A DNA stretch of 64,000 bases. Origin: Bog-473 sp035551835. Its GTDB lineage: Bacteria; Actinomycetota; Acidimicrobiia; Acidimicrobiales; RAAP-2. The DNA is taken from assembly GCA_035551835.1 (NCBI GenBank), contig DASZMN010000099.1, forward strand, positions 1-64,000, given 5' to 3'. Both the position numbers and the translations under genes were made by a program. The notes below the pieces were generated by a model, which saw nothing but the letters and a program-made list of their open reading frames with translations, ran no database searches and had not been told where the DNA came from. Shown one piece after another: positions 8,975 through 20,017 of this stretch; position 1 is the stretch's first letter, and every line of letters begins with the position of its first letter.

Positions 8975-11900
8975 GAGGGCCGCCCCTCGTCGAACAGGTC
9001 GCTCAGCGCCTCGACCAGTGGGCTCGGTGGTCGCCACGACCACACGCCGCACGGATGGCCGTCGTCGCGGACGTGCTCCACCGCGCTCATGCCGCGCAGG
9101 AAGAGGTACAACACGCCCCCGAAGTCCCGGTCCACCTCGTAGCCGGGCAGGCGCCAGCGCAGGTAGCGGTGCAGGGCCACCGAGTACAGGAGCGCCTGCA
9201 GCGGATAGTGCGCCAGGCGCATCTCCGCCCGCACGGCCTCGGGCCGGTAGTGCCACGAGGTGAGCGTCTCTTCGGGACCGCACAATTTGTTCGTCTTGTA
9301 GTCGGCCAGGACGAACCGGCCGTCGTGCCGGAAGACCAGGTCGAGGCTCCCGTTCAGGTAGCCCCGCAGCAGCCCGTGGAGGGACGGCTCGCGCAGCCGG
9401 GCGGCGTAGGCGCGGACGGGATCCCCCGGCTCGAGGTGGGCGTCGAGGAGATCGGCCACGTCGGCGACGTCAAGGCGCGTCGAGGGGTCCGCCGCCTCGC
9501 CGCCGACCAGCGGGAACTCGAAGCCGAGCTCGTCCAGCCGGTCGCTGCGGGCCAGGTCGGCCAGACGGACGTCGCCGACCAGCGGGCCGAGCGGCGACTC
9601 GATCGCCGTGCACAGTCCGGCGATGACGTCGGCGCGGTTCCCAAGGTCGGCGTTGCGCCGTTGCAGCTCCCGCCCGAGCGCGCGGTCGACCTCCCCCGCC
9701 AGGTCGTCCGCATCGAACGCGGTGTGCCGGAGGACCTCGTGCACGATCGTGCCGACCAGCGCCCCGCCCGGCATGTCCGCCAGCCCGAGGGCGACGGGCG
9801 TCGGGCCCGCGCCGGCCCCGGAGGTCCGGGAGGCGAGCGAGACCTCCGCCGCCGGCTCGTCGGTCGTCCCCTCGTCTTCGGGCTCGCTCCCGATCGCCGG
9901 CGCCTCGTGTGTGTCCCGGGTGATGCCCGAGTAGGACACGCGCCGCCAGGCCGCATCGAGGGTGCGGGCGAAGACGGCCGCGCTGAGCTCGCCCGCCCCT
10001 TCCGGCTTCTCGGGAAGGTGGGCACCCCGGGGCGCGGAGACGCGCTCGACCGACACGTGCGGGCCGAGTGCGGTGAACGCGGCCTCGACCTCGTCGTCGG
10101 GCCGGGCCTTCTTCATTCCGTAGGGCGCCACCTCGCCCGTCGGCGCCCGGTCGAAGAGGAGCCGCGAGAGCGGCGAGTCGGCCGTGTCGCGACCCCGGGC
10201 CCACCACAGCACCACCTGATGCTGGGCCCGGGTCAGCGCGACGTAGAAGAGCCGGAGGGCCTCGCCCTGCCCCTCGGCCTTCTCGAGCTTCCGGTGCCGA
10301 TCCAGCTCGCGCCCCGGCCCCCCCACGTCGACCGTGCGCACGTGGTCGTGGTCGGGATCGTGAAAGACGGGCACGCCGATCTTGTGGATGTAGCCGTCCC
10401 ACGCGTAGGGGTAGAGGACGATCGGGAACTCGAGGCCCTTGCTGCGATGGATCGTGATGACCTGCACGGCCCGGGCGTCGGACTCGAGTCGCCGGGTCCG
10501 CTCCTCGTTCTCCGAGTCGCGGTCGGCTTCCCGGATGCGGCGTCCGAGCCAGTTGGCCATCGCGGTGGGCCCCACCCCCTCGGTCGCACCGGCCGCATGC
10601 AGCAATTGGACCACGTGGCGCAGGTCCGTCATGAAGCGCTCCCCGTTGGGTCCCGCGAGCACACGCTCGGGGACGCTGCGCTCGGAGCTGACCGTCTCAC
10701 CGAGCGCGGCGATGCCCTTGTCGCGCAGCAGCGTGGCCCACCGGTGCAGGGCCCAGTGGAGCTCCTCCCATTGGGCCTCGTCGGCGAGCGCCACCTCCTC
10801 GGCCGTCCAGCCGATGAATCGGGTGAGGGCCGTCAGCGCGGCCCGGTCGCGCGCGGCCGGGCGCTCGAGCGCCTCGAGCAGGCGGAGCCACTCGCGCGCG
10901 GCGTCGGAGACGAAGACCGAGCCGGCGCCGCCGATCACCACGGGGACGCCCGCGTCGTGCAGCGCGTCCCGCACGACGACCGCGTGCGGGTTGGAGCGCA
11001 CCAGCACGGCGATGTGCCCCGCGTGCAGCGCCTCGCGCCCCAGCTCCGTCCCGTCCCGGCCGCGGCTGACGACCTCGCCCCCGCTCGACAACAGCTCGAC
11101 CACCTGTTCGGCCAGATCGGTGGCGATGCAGGCGCGGGCATCGGCCGCCTTGAGGCCGTCCTTCGTCCGGCTCACGAGACCGTCGGCCTCGTGCACGATG
11201 CGGACGCGCAACGGGGTCGCCTCCGGGACGCCGGGCAACCGCGGCTCCACGTTCGGTGCGGCCGCGCGCACGGAGCGATAGTCGATGCCACCCTGACCCA
11301 GCTGGGCGTTGCCGAACAGCGCGTCGAACGCCTCGAGAAGCGGCTTGTCGCTGCGCCAGTTCTCGCCGAGCGTCCACTCGCACGAGACCTCCTCCTTCGC
11401 CTCCAGGTAGGCCTGGACGTCGGCCCCGCGGAAGGCGTAGATCGCCTGCTTCGGATCGCCGATCAGGACCAACGTCGTGTCCCTGTCACCGAAGGCTCGC
11501 TCCATGATCTCCCACTGGACGGGGTCGGTGTCCTGGAACTCGTCGACCAGCACGACCTCGTAGCGCTCGCGCAGGCGGTTGCGGGCGTGCGGGCCTCGAA
11601 CCGGATCGCGCAAAGTCTGGCGCAGGCGGAGCAGGACGTCGTCGTACGTCATGATCTTGCGCGCCCGCTTGCGGCGGTCCATCTCCTGGGCGAAGGCGGC
11701 CGCGAAGCGGGCCCGCACGGCGTCCAGGTCGTCGCCGTCGGACGGCGAAGGGACGACCGCGGCGTCGGGATGGTCGAGGACCTTGCCGGCGATCTTGACG
11801 GCGTCGTCGTATTTGAAGCCGTGCTCGTTCGGGCGCTGGGCGAACTTGCGGAGGTAGAGGTCGTCCACCACCTCTTCCATGAGGTCACGCACGTCCTCGA

Positions 11901-12360
11901 CCAGGGTGACGTCACGGTCGACGTCGCCGGCCGTGCCGAGCCCGTAGAGGACCTGGAGACAAAAGCCGTGCGTGGTCTCGATGGTGGCTGCGTCGAAATC
12001 GGCCACCGCCTTGGCCAGTCGGTCGCGCCGCTCCTCCTGGACGCCGCGCCCTGCGTCGGCCAGGAGCCGGAGGATCTCGTCGTCGGGCGGCGGCGTCCCA
12101 CCCGAGAGGACGGAGGTCAAGCCGTCGCACGCGTGCACGAGATGCTCGCGGACGCGCTCACGAAGCTCGCCCGTGGCCATGCGGGTGAACGTGATGACGA
12201 GCAGACGATCGATCGGCTTGCCCAGCTCCGCCAGGTACCGGGTCGTCAGGGCGGCGATGGTGAACGTCTTGCCCGTCCCGGCACTGGCCTCCAGGAGGGT
12301 CATGCCGCGTGGGAGGGGGCCGCTGACGTCGAACGGCTCGGGGGCGTAGCGGTCCGTCAC
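8971..12360 (-). CDS. recB: Exodeoxyribonuclease V beta subunit (RecB)
   Basis: A 1129-residue UvrD-family helicase-nuclease that processes double-strand ends for RecA loading. Walker A is 'ASAGTGKT' at residues 25-32; 'VVLVDEFQDTDPVQW' is the DExx box; 'TIHRSKGLEFPIVLYP' is a late helicase motif. The C-terminal nuclease domain is intact, with 'GTIVHEVLRH' and 'GRFVLADYKTNKL', the Asp/Lys catalytic motif. The frame is open much further upstream, but that part is antisense-like shadow of recC; the GTG at 12360, overlapping the recC stop as GTGA, gives the correct N-terminus. Confidence 0.95.
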   Translation of the reverse strand: MTDRYAPEPFDVSGPLPRGMTLLEASAGTGKTFTIAALTTRYLAELGKPIDRLLVITFTRMATGELRERVREHLVHACDGLTSVLSGGTPPPDDEILRLLADAGRGVQEERRDRLAKAVADFDAATIETTHGFCLQVLYGLGTAGDVDRDVTLVEDVRDLMEEVVDDLYLRKFAQRPNEHGFKYDDAVKIAGKVLDHPDAAVVPSPSDGDDLDAVRARFAAAFAQEMDRRKRARKIMTYDDVLLRLRQTLRDPVRGPHARNRLRERYEVVLVDEFQDTDPVQWEIMERAFGDRDTTLVLIGDPKQAIYAFRGADVQAYLEAKEEVSCEWTLGENWRSDKPLLEAFDALFGNAQLGQGGIDYRSVRAAAPNVEPRLPGVPEATPLRVRIVHEADGLVSRTKDGLKAADARACIATDLAEQVVELLSSGGEVVSRGRDGTELGREALHAGHIAVLVRSNPHAVVVRDALHDAGVPVVIGGAGSVFVSDAAREWLRLLEALERPAARDRAALTALTRFIGWTAEEVALADEAQWEELHWALHRWATLLRDKGIAALGETVSSERSVPERVLAGPNGERFMTDLRHVVQLLHAAGATEGVGPTAMANWLGRRIREADRDSENEERTRRLESDARAVQVITIHRSKGLEFPIVLYPYAWDGYIHKIGVPVFHDPDHDHVRTVDVGGPGRELDRHRKLEKAEGQGEALRLFYVALTRAQHQVVLWWARGRDTADSPLSRLLFDRAPTGEVAPYGMKKARPDDEVEAAFTALGPHVSVERVSAPRGAHLPEKPEGAGELSAAVFARTLDAAWRRVSYSGITRDTHEAPAIGSEPEDEGTTDEPAAEVSLASRTSGAGAGPTPVALGLADMPGGALVGTIVHEVLRHTAFDADDLAGEVDRALGRELQRRNADLGNRADVIAGLCTAIESPLGPLVGDVRLADLARSDRLDELGFEFPLVGGEAADPSTRLDVADVADLLDAHLEPGDPVRAYAARLREPSLHGLLRGYLNGSLDLVFRHDGRFVLADYKTNKLCGPEETLTSWHYRPEAVRAEMRLAHYPLQALLYSVALHRYLRWRLPGYEVDRDFGGVLYLFLRGMSAVEHVRDDGHPCGVWSWRPPSPLVEALSDLFDEGRPS

Positions 12361-15300
12361 CGCGAGACCACCCGCTCGTGGACCAAGAGCCCGTCCCACA
12401 GCAGCCGGGCGTAGTAGCCGAACCGGGTCCGTTCGGACGGGTCGAAGGTCAGGACGTCGTCGTCGCCCAGCGGTCCCGAGCACGCCACCATGTCGTTGTA
12501 CGACAGCAGCCCGCCGAGCGCGAGCTGGTGGGCGCGGTCCTTGTCCTCCTGGTCGAAGTCGAAGCTCGACTCCCACTTCTGGCGGGCCGCCACGTCGGCG
12601 TCGTCGGCGCCCGCCCGCCGCGCCGCCGCGTAGGCCGCCGACGTCTTGCAGTACAGCGGCAGGGGCTGTGCCATCCCGGCCCCGAACAACTCGAGCAAGC
12701 GCCGCAACTGGGCCTCGGCGTTGTGCTTTCGGCCGGCCGGGTCGGCCCCCAGCGGTGCGATCTCGGCGATGCTCACGGTGCGCGACGACCGTCCCTCGGC
12801 GCGCCCGATCGTCACGGCCGAGAAGGGTCGCTCGGGCTGGGCCGCCGTCACGGCCAGCAGCTGCACCCAGGCGGCCAGGCGGAGCGCGGGCTGCATCCGG
12901 CGGTACGTCACCAGATGCACCACGTCGCCGCGGACGCCCTGGACCACGCCGGTCAGGTCGGGCAGACCGCCGAGCTGGAGGTCCACCGCGATCGAGGTCG
13001 CCACCGTAGCGACGCCACCCGTCGCGCTCGCCTGGACCAGCGCTTCGATGTCGTGCTCCATGTCCAGCAGCGTTGGCTGGGCCAGTTCCCCCGGGGGGAG
13101 CCCGCCGCGTGCGACTTCGGCCGCCCGGCAGGTCGCCCAGTCGGCCCCGCCCAGCCGGGCTCGCAGGATCCGCTCGCCGACCTCCCAGGCGGAGAGCCCG
13201 TTGAGCGCGATGGGAATGGCGTCTTCGAAATCGCGGGTCCGGTCGAACAGCGAGACGCCCAGGCGCTCGCGAAGGAAGACGCGGACCGGATGCTGCACGA
13301 AGCGGTCCAGGAGGTCGAGGCTCACGGGACCGCTGCGCTCCGGGAGCGGGTGGGCGAGGAACGGCGCGGTGGCGACTCGTGGCGCGCGGGCGGCGCGGGC
13401 GCCCTCGAGGTGCACGGTGTCGAAGCTCCAGGGTCGCCCGGCGACCAGCGCGCCCGGCTCGTAGTTGCGGGCGTCGAAGGGTTGGAGCGGATGGGTCACG
13501 ACGATGGCGTCGCGGGCGGGCCCCTCGGGGGCCCGCACCGTGCGGTCGACCAGGTCGAGCAATTCGCCCACCGGCACGGCCGGCGGTCGGCGCAGGTTCG
13601 ACCGCTCGTCGCGTCCCGTGTAGGTGATGATGAGGCGCCGACGCGCCGCGAGCAGAGCGTCGAGCAGCAGCTGGCGGTCTTCGCTGCGCACGTCGCGGTC
13701 GCCGACGCGGGGGTCGAGCGCGGTCAGGTCGTCGCCGTCGCGCTCGATGTGCCGGGGGAAGCTGCCGTCGTCGAGCCCGAGGAGGCAGACCACCTTGTGG
13801 GGGATGGAGCGCATCGGTACCAGGGTGCACACCGTCAGATGCCCGGTGCGGAAGTTGGCGCGGGTCGGCTGGCCCTTGAGCCGGTCGGCCAGAATCGACC
13901 GCACGTCGTCACAGCTCAGGACGACGGGACTGACGCCCCGCTCGGAGGTGGCCTCCTTGACCACCTCCTCGAGCAGCGCGGCCAGCTGGGACCGCTGCCA
14001 CAGGTCCGCGGCCGCCGGCGTGCTCAGCGAGTCCGAGATGCCCGCCAGGGTCTTCGCCCACTCGTCGATCGTCCGCAGGGGAGCCAGGTCGTCGGTTGCG
14101 CTGCGGAGGCGCTCGACGAACTCGGCCAGCCGACCGGCGAGCTCGATGTCCCCCGTGTCGACGTCGTCGAGGGGCGCGGTGCCTCCGAAGAGCCGCTCGC
14201 GCTCGTCGGCCATGGCGACACCGAGCAAGATCCGGTCGAGCCCCGAACGCCACGTATTGGCATCGATGCCGCCCAACCGGAAGGCCTCCCGGTGCTCGGC
14301 GTCGAAGCCCCAACGGACGTGGGCCTCGCGCACCCATTCCTCCAGGCGGGTCAGGTCGTCGTCGCTGAGGCGGAAGCGGCGCCGCACCGGTTCGCGTCCC
14401 GCCAGGTCGATCACCTGGGTCGCGGTCATGCGCGCGCCCGCGAGGTCGAGGACCTCGGCCAGCACGCCCATGAGCGGGTTCGTGCGCCGCAGGGAACGGT
14501 CGGCCAGGCGGATCTCGAGCTGTCCCGTCGAGTCCTCCGGGCCGTCGATCCCGTCGCGCGTGCCGAACGTGGCCTCGATGAGGGGTGCGAAGTTCTCGAT
14601 GTCCGGGCACATGATGATCACGTCGCGCAGCTCGAGCTCCGGGTCGGCCTCGAGCTCGTGGAGGATCGCGTCGCGCAGGACCTCGACCTGACGCGACCGG
14701 CCGTGGCAGGAATGGATGCGGACGCTGTCGTCGCCGCCCGCGAGGAGCGGGCGCGGATCGGTCTCGCTCCCGAACCCACCGTCGCCGACGGGATGGCGGT
14801 CGGCGCGCACGTCGTCTTGGATCTGACGCAACAGCGTGCGCGGCCCCGGGTCGACCTCCTCGGGGTCACGCCCGTGCGAGACCGCGCTGCCCAGGACGAG
14901 CTGCATCTCGCGGGCATCGCGCCCCCACGACGCCAGCAGCGGGTTGTTCGCCAGGGCGGCGGTCGGGTCCTCCCGACGGTAGAGCTGACGGGAGGCGGGC
15001 CCGATCTCTGACCGCAACCGGTCCCACAATGCGGGCGACGGGTGCAGCAGGAAGAGGTGCACGTCGCGTCGGGCCGCCAGTGCCTCGAGCACGTCGAGGT
15101 AGCTGGCCGGAAGCCTGGTCAGCCCGAACAGCGAAAACCGGTCCGGGAGGTCCACCAGGCCCCGGTCCTGGCGCAGCTGCTGGCACGCCTCGCGCAGTCG
15201 CTCGGCGGGGCTGGGTGGTCCGATCCGCTCGCGCAGGCGGAGCCAGAGATCGACCTGCCACGACGCCTCGGCCCCCTCCCCGAGCTGCGGCGTCCCGCCG

Positions 15301-15776
15301 GCCCAGCGCTGCAACATGTCAGGCCGGTGCACGGCGTAGCGGTCGAAGAGGTCCGCCACGTGGCGGACGCTCGAGAAGCGCTTCGACTCCTCGACCGTTC
15401 TCGACTGGCGGATGTATTCGGCCAACGGGGCGAGCCAGGCCTCGTCGAAGTGACGCTCAACCAACTCCATCAACGGCCACACGGCGCGATCGGGTGTCCA
15501 GGGGTCGGCGTCGGGATCGGCGTCGGAGACCGAGGCGAGTGCACGGTCCACGAGCACCCCGGGGAAGGGGAACACGACGTTGGCGCACACACCGTCGTGC
15601 CGGCCGTCCCGCGCGCCCAACTGGCCCGAGAGGAGCTGGGTGAGCCACCGCTCGATCCCACGCGTCGGCACCGACACCACCTCGGGCTGGATCGGGTCGA
15701 CGAGCGGGACCGCCACCAGCTCGGCCAGCTGCGCCACCAGGTCGTCGGCGCGATCGGAGCGGTGGACGTGCAGCAC
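12357..15776 (-). CDS. recC: Exodeoxyribonuclease V gamma subunit (RecC)
   Basis: A 1139-residue RecC, the subunit that in E. coli recognises Chi and splits the duplex. The N-terminus 'LHVHRSDRADDLVAQLAELV' and 'VPTRGIERWLTQLLS' match RecC, as do 'VIIMCPDIENFAPLIEATF', 'IRIHSCHGRSRQVEVLRD' and 'VVCLLGLDDGSFPRHIERDG'. The GTG at 15776 is chosen because homology begins there; upstream codons in frame look non-coding. First gene of recCBD, with about 100 bases to the end of rmuC upstream on the same strand. Confidence 0.93.
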   Translation of the reverse strand: MLHVHRSDRADDLVAQLAELVAVPLVDPIQPEVVSVPTRGIERWLTQLLSGQLGARDGRHDGVCANVVFPFPGVLVDRALASVSDADPDADPWTPDRAVWPLMELVERHFDEAWLAPLAEYIRQSRTVEESKRFSSVRHVADLFDRYAVHRPDMLQRWAGGTPQLGEGAEASWQVDLWLRLRERIGPPSPAERLREACQQLRQDRGLVDLPDRFSLFGLTRLPASYLDVLEALAARRDVHLFLLHPSPALWDRLRSEIGPASRQLYRREDPTAALANNPLLASWGRDAREMQLVLGSAVSHGRDPEEVDPGPRTLLRQIQDDVRADRHPVGDGGFGSETDPRPLLAGGDDSVRIHSCHGRSRQVEVLRDAILHELEADPELELRDVIIMCPDIENFAPLIEATFGTRDGIDGPEDSTGQLEIRLADRSLRRTNPLMGVLAEVLDLAGARMTATQVIDLAGREPVRRRFRLSDDDLTRLEEWVREAHVRWGFDAEHREAFRLGGIDANTWRSGLDRILLGVAMADERERLFGGTAPLDDVDTGDIELAGRLAEFVERLRSATDDLAPLRTIDEWAKTLAGISDSLSTPAAADLWQRSQLAALLEEVVKEATSERGVSPVVLSCDDVRSILADRLKGQPTRANFRTGHLTVCTLVPMRSIPHKVVCLLGLDDGSFPRHIERDGDDLTALDPRVGDRDVRSEDRQLLLDALLAARRRLIITYTGRDERSNLRRPPAVPVGELLDLVDRTVRAPEGPARDAIVVTHPLQPFDARNYEPGALVAGRPWSFDTVHLEGARAARAPRVATAPFLAHPLPERSGPVSLDLLDRFVQHPVRVFLRERLGVSLFDRTRDFEDAIPIALNGLSAWEVGERILRARLGGADWATCRAAEVARGGLPPGELAQPTLLDMEHDIEALVQASATGGVATVATSIAVDLQLGGLPDLTGVVQGVRGDVVHLVTYRRMQPALRLAAWVQLLAVTAAQPERPFSAVTIGRAEGRSSRTVSIAEIAPLGADPAGRKHNAEAQLRRLLELFGAGMAQPLPLYCKTSAAYAAARRAGADDADVAARQKWESSFDFDQEDKDRAHQLALGGLLSYNDMVACSGPLGDDDVLTFDPSERTRFGYYARLLWDGLLVHERVVSR

Positions 15777-15876
15777 CTGTGCAGAGTACGTCGCCGCTGT
15801 TCGCCGGCGAACGGCCGCGCAACGCCGGTGGCCGAGCCCGGGGCCCGGCGTCAGCCGGGTTGTACCGGTGCGCCCG

Positions 15877-17319
15877 TCAGCCCGGCAGGCGCTCGGAGCG
15901 CGGGCCGCTGCTGGAGTTGTCGGGCAGCGGCAGGATGTTCTGCTGCACCGCCTCGGGCTCGTCGTCGTCGGCCTCGACCGACTGCAGATGGCGGGGCGCG
16001 CTCTCGATCGGCGACAGGTCGGTGATCTCGGTCCGCTCGCCGCCGACCACACCGAGCGATGGGAACTTGCGCGCGGTGACGAGCACGCGCGACTCGAGCG
16101 AGCCGACGGCCCGGTTGTAGGCGTCGACGCTCGAGGTGAGGCTCTTCTGGAGCGCCTGCATATGCCCCGTCCAGATGCGGAGGCGCTCGTAGAGCTCCGC
16201 GCCGAGGTCCCGCACCTCGCGCGCATTCTCGGCCAGGGTCTCCTGCTGCCAGGACAGCGCGATGGTGCGCAGCGCCGCCACCAGTGTGTTCGGCGTCGCC
16301 AGGATGATCCGCTTGTCCAAGGCGTGCTCCTGCAAGGCCGGGTCGGCGTCGAGCGCGGCGGCCAGCAGGGGCTCGCCGGGGATGAAGGCCACGACGAACT
16401 CGGGCGAACGACTGAGCTGCCTCCAGTACTCCTTCTTTGCCAGTTGGTCGATGTGGTTGCGCAGCTGCCTGGCGTGCTTCTCCAGCAGCACCCGACGCGC
16501 GTCGTCGTCGTCCGCCTCGATGTATTGGAGGAAGGCGTCGAGCGGGACCTTGGAGTCGATCACGACCTGTCCGCCGCCCGGCAGGTGCACGATCATGTCG
16601 GGCCGCACGTTCCCTTCGTCGCCGGCGACCGTCTTCTGCTCCTCGAAGTCGCAGTGCTCGAGCATCCCGGCCGCCTCGACCGCCCGGCGCAGCGTCATCT
16701 CACCCCAGCGACCACGCGTGTGCGGCGACCGCAGCGCCGTCACGAGGTTGCGGGTCTCCTTCTGCAGTTGCTCGTGCCCTTGGTGCAGCGCCGCCACGCG
16801 CTCGCTCAGGCTGGAGTAAGCACCCTGGCGCTCGACCTCCATCAGCCGGATGCCCCGCTCGTAGCGGGTGAGCGTCTCGCTCAACGGGGCCAGCATCTCC
16901 TCGATCGCCTGCTGGCGCTGCGCCAGGTCGCCCTGCGCCGCGGTGCGCGCCTCACCCAGACGCGAGTCGGCGAGGGCGAGGAACTGCTCGTTGTTCTTGG
17001 CGAGGGCGTCCCGCGACAGCGTGGCGAAAGCGCCCGCCAGGCGTTCGCGGTCCTCCTCGGCCCGCGACGCGGCCTCCAATTGGTGGCGGCGCACCAGGTC
17101 GAGCTCGGCCTGCGCCACCGCGCGGGCGCCCTCCGCCGCCGCGGCGCGCTCGGAGAGCGCCTGGAGCTGCACCGACTGCTCGGTCAAGGTCAGCTTGGCG
17201 TCCGCCAGGCGCGCTTCGGCCAGGCGCGCCTCGTTGGAGGCGCGCGCGCCGCGGGCGAGGTGCCAGCCGAGGCCGATCAGCACCCCGGCGGCGAGCCCGA
17301 TCAGCACGCCGATGATCAT
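15877..17319 (-). CDS. rmuC: DNA recombination protein RmuC
   Basis: A 480-residue RmuC homologue. It starts with one membrane segment ('MIIGVLIGLAAGVLIGLGW'), followed by an Ala/Arg/Glu-rich coiled coil to about residue 190. The conserved RmuC core then follows, with 'TRGRWGEMTLRRAVEAAGM', 'RPDMIVHLPGGGQVVIDSKVPLDAF', 'EFVVAFIPGEPLL' and 'ILATPNTLVAALRTIA'. The core resembles a restriction-endonuclease-like nuclease fold. The family limits DNA inversions and rearrangements; the biochemical role is poorly known. It lies upstream of recC on the same strand, giving a recombination-themed block. Confidence 0.93.
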   Translation of the reverse strand: MIIGVLIGLAAGVLIGLGWHLARGARASNEARLAEARLADAKLTLTEQSVQLQALSERAAAAEGARAVAQAELDLVRRHQLEAASRAEEDRERLAGAFATLSRDALAKNNEQFLALADSRLGEARTAAQGDLAQRQQAIEEMLAPLSETLTRYERGIRLMEVERQGAYSSLSERVAALHQGHEQLQKETRNLVTALRSPHTRGRWGEMTLRRAVEAAGMLEHCDFEEQKTVAGDEGNVRPDMIVHLPGGGQVVIDSKVPLDAFLQYIEADDDDARRVLLEKHARQLRNHIDQLAKKEYWRQLSRSPEFVVAFIPGEPLLAAALDADPALQEHALDKRIILATPNTLVAALRTIALSWQQETLAENAREVRDLGAELYERLRIWTGHMQALQKSLTSSVDAYNRAVGSLESRVLVTARKFPSLGVVGGERTEITDLSPIESAPRHLQSVEADDDEPEAVQQNILPLPDNSSSGPRSERLPG

Positions 17320-17444
17320 TTTGCAAGGGTAACGACGGGGTGTCTCAAGGTCGGGGATCGCCCGCGGACTCGGCAAACACGGCGCCTGAAGGGCGGGAGT
17401 CCTCGCGGGTGACCGTGCGGAACCCAGCCGGTAGCGTCTGCGAG

Positions 17445-18251
<807 letters not shown>

Positions 18252-19277
18252 TCAGCTCCGGAGCGCGGCCAGCTCCTCGGCGATCTGCACGACGTTGAGC
18301 GCGGCGCCCTTGCGCAGGTTGTCGCCCGCCACGAAGAGGGCCAGGGCGTTGGGACTGTCGAGAGCCCGCCGGATACGGCCCACGTAGGAAACATCGCGGC
18401 CGGTCGCCAGAAGCGGTGTCGGCAGCTCGGCCAGCTCGACCCCCGGCGCGGTGCGCAACACCTCGGTGGCCCGCTCGGGCGTGATCGGCCGCTCGAACTC
18501 GCACACGATGGCGGCCGAGTGGCCGGTGAAGACCGGCACCCGCACGCAGGTGGCGGTGACGGCGAGGTCGGGGGCGCCGAGGATCTTGCGCGCCTCGTTG
18601 CGGTATTTCTGCTCCTCGTCGGTCTCGAGCGAGCCGTCGTCGACGATCGTGAACTGCAGCGGGATCAGGTTGTGCGCGATCGGCACCGGATAGACGCTGC
18701 GCGGCGGGAACTCGACCGCGCCGCCGTCGAAGGTGAGCTCGGCGGCGCCGTCCACCGTCTTGGCCAGCTGCTCGGCCAGCTCGCGCACGGCCTCGACACC
18801 GCCGCCCGACACGGCCTGGTACGACGACACCATGAGCCGGGTCAGCCCGGCCTCGTCGTGGAGGGGCTTGAGGACCGGGATGGCCACCATCGTCGTGCAG
18901 TTGGGGTTGGCCACGATGCCCTTGGGGATGGCGTGCAACGCCTCGGCGTTGGCCTCGGGCACGACCAGCGGGACCTCGGGGTCCATGCGCCAGGCCGACG
19001 AGTTGTCGATGACGGTGGCGCCGGCGGCGGCCAGGCGCGGCGCGAGGAGGCGCGACACCGTGGCCGGCGCCGAGCACAGGGCGAGGTCGATGCCGGACAG
19101 GTCGGCCGTCTCGGCGTCCTCGACCACGACGTCAGCGTTGTCCCAGGGCAGGATCGTGCCGGCGGAGCGGGCCGAGGCGAGATACCGCATGGAGTCGACC
19201 GGGAAGTGACGCTCGGCCAGGATCGAGCGCAGCACGACCCCGACCTGACCGGTCGCTCCCACGATGGCGATGCGCAT
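18252..19277 (-). CDS. asd: Aspartate-semialdehyde dehydrogenase
   Basis: A 341-residue enzyme that reduces aspartyl phosphate to aspartate semialdehyde with NADPH, on the path to lysine/diaminopimelate, threonine and methionine. It has the nucleotide motif 'GATGQVGVVL' at residues 7-16, 'SSAWRMDPEVPLVVPEAN', and the catalytic Cys127 in 'NPNCTT'. It lies 47 bases downstream of recR on the same strand. Many actinobacteria place lysC just before asd in this region, but no aspartokinase gene is present here. Confidence 0.96.
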   Translation of the reverse strand: MRIAIVGATGQVGVVLRSILAERHFPVDSMRYLASARSAGTILPWDNADVVVEDAETADLSGIDLALCSAPATVSRLLAPRLAAAGATVIDNSSAWRMDPEVPLVVPEANAEALHAIPKGIVANPNCTTMVAIPVLKPLHDEAGLTRLMVSSYQAVSGGGVEAVRELAEQLAKTVDGAAELTFDGGAVEFPPRSVYPVPIAHNLIPLQFTIVDDGSLETDEEQKYRNEARKILGAPDLAVTATCVRVPVFTGHSAAIVCEFERPITPERATEVLRTAPGVELAELPTPLLATGRDVSYVGRIRRALDSPNALALFVAGDNLRKGAALNVVQIAEELAALRS

Positions 19278-19324
19278 CGGGCAATTGTAGGAGGAGCGGG
19301 GCGGGCCCTCGGTCCGCCCGGCGT

Positions 19325-19924
19325 TCAGACCTCGAGCGGACGGCGGCCCTCGAGCGCCCGGCCGAGCGTCAGCTCGTCGGCGTACTCGAGGTCACCGCCC
19401 ACCGGCAGCCCGCTGGCGAGCCGGGACACCGTGACGCCGAGGGGCGCGAGCTCGCGGGCGACCAGCATGGCGGTCGCCTCGCCCTCGATGGTCGGATTGG
19501 TGCAGACGATGGCCTCTTTGATGACCCCATCCCCGACGCGGTCGAGGAGCTCGCCGAGGCGGAGCTGCTCCCGGCCGATGCCGTCGAGCGGGCTCAGCGC
19601 GCCGCCCAGCACGTGGTAGCGGCCCTTGAACCCCGTCCGTTCCACGGCCACGATGTCGCGCGGGTCCTCGACGACGCAGATCGTCTCGGGCTCGCGCCGG
19701 TCGTCGTTGCAGACCGCGCAGAGCGCGCCGGACTCGGCCACGTTGAAGCAGACGCCGCACAGCGTGGTGCGCTCCTTGACGGCGACGATCGCCTCCGCCA
19801 GCCGGCTCGCATCCTCGCCCGGCACCTTCAGGAGATGGAACGCGATGCGCTGCGCGGACTTCGGTCCGATGCCGGGCAGGCGACCGAGCTCGTCGATGAG
19901 GGAACGGAGGGAGCCGGTGTACAT
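19325..19924 (-). CDS. recR: Recombination protein RecR
   Basis: A 199-residue RecR, which works with RecO/RecF to load RecA at gaps. The helix-hairpin-helix 'LGRLPGIGPKSAQRIAFHLL' begins at about residue 12, the zinc finger is 'CGVCFNVAESGALCAVC', and the Toprim domain starts at 'ICVVEDPRDIVAVERT' and includes 'NPTIEGEATAML'. It lies 93 bases downstream of dnaX on the same strand. A ybaB/ebfC gene usually sits between them, but the gap is far too short to hold one. Confidence 0.97.
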   Translation of the reverse strand: MYTGSLRSLIDELGRLPGIGPKSAQRIAFHLLKVPGEDASRLAEAIVAVKERTTLCGVCFNVAESGALCAVCNDDRREPETICVVEDPRDIVAVERTGFKGRYHVLGGALSPLDGIGREQLRLGELLDRVGDGVIKEAIVCTNPTIEGEATAMLVARELAPLGVTVSRLASGLPVGGDLEYADELTLGRALEGRRPLEV

Positions 19925-20017
19925 CGTCGAGCGGAGCGTCCCTTCGTGGTCGGTGGAGCGGGCGGACAGGCCCGGGCGAGCGTGGTTCGCCGTGGGGCCA
20001 CGGCGACGACCCGAATT

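Noticed and set aside
12378..15011. Very long open frame on the plus strand opposite recC
   Set aside because: It mirrors recC codon structure (GC-rich third positions), encodes Arg/Gly/His-rich low-complexity sequence and has no family motif. The same applies to 9055-12414 opposite recB and 38227-41337 opposite the giant gene.
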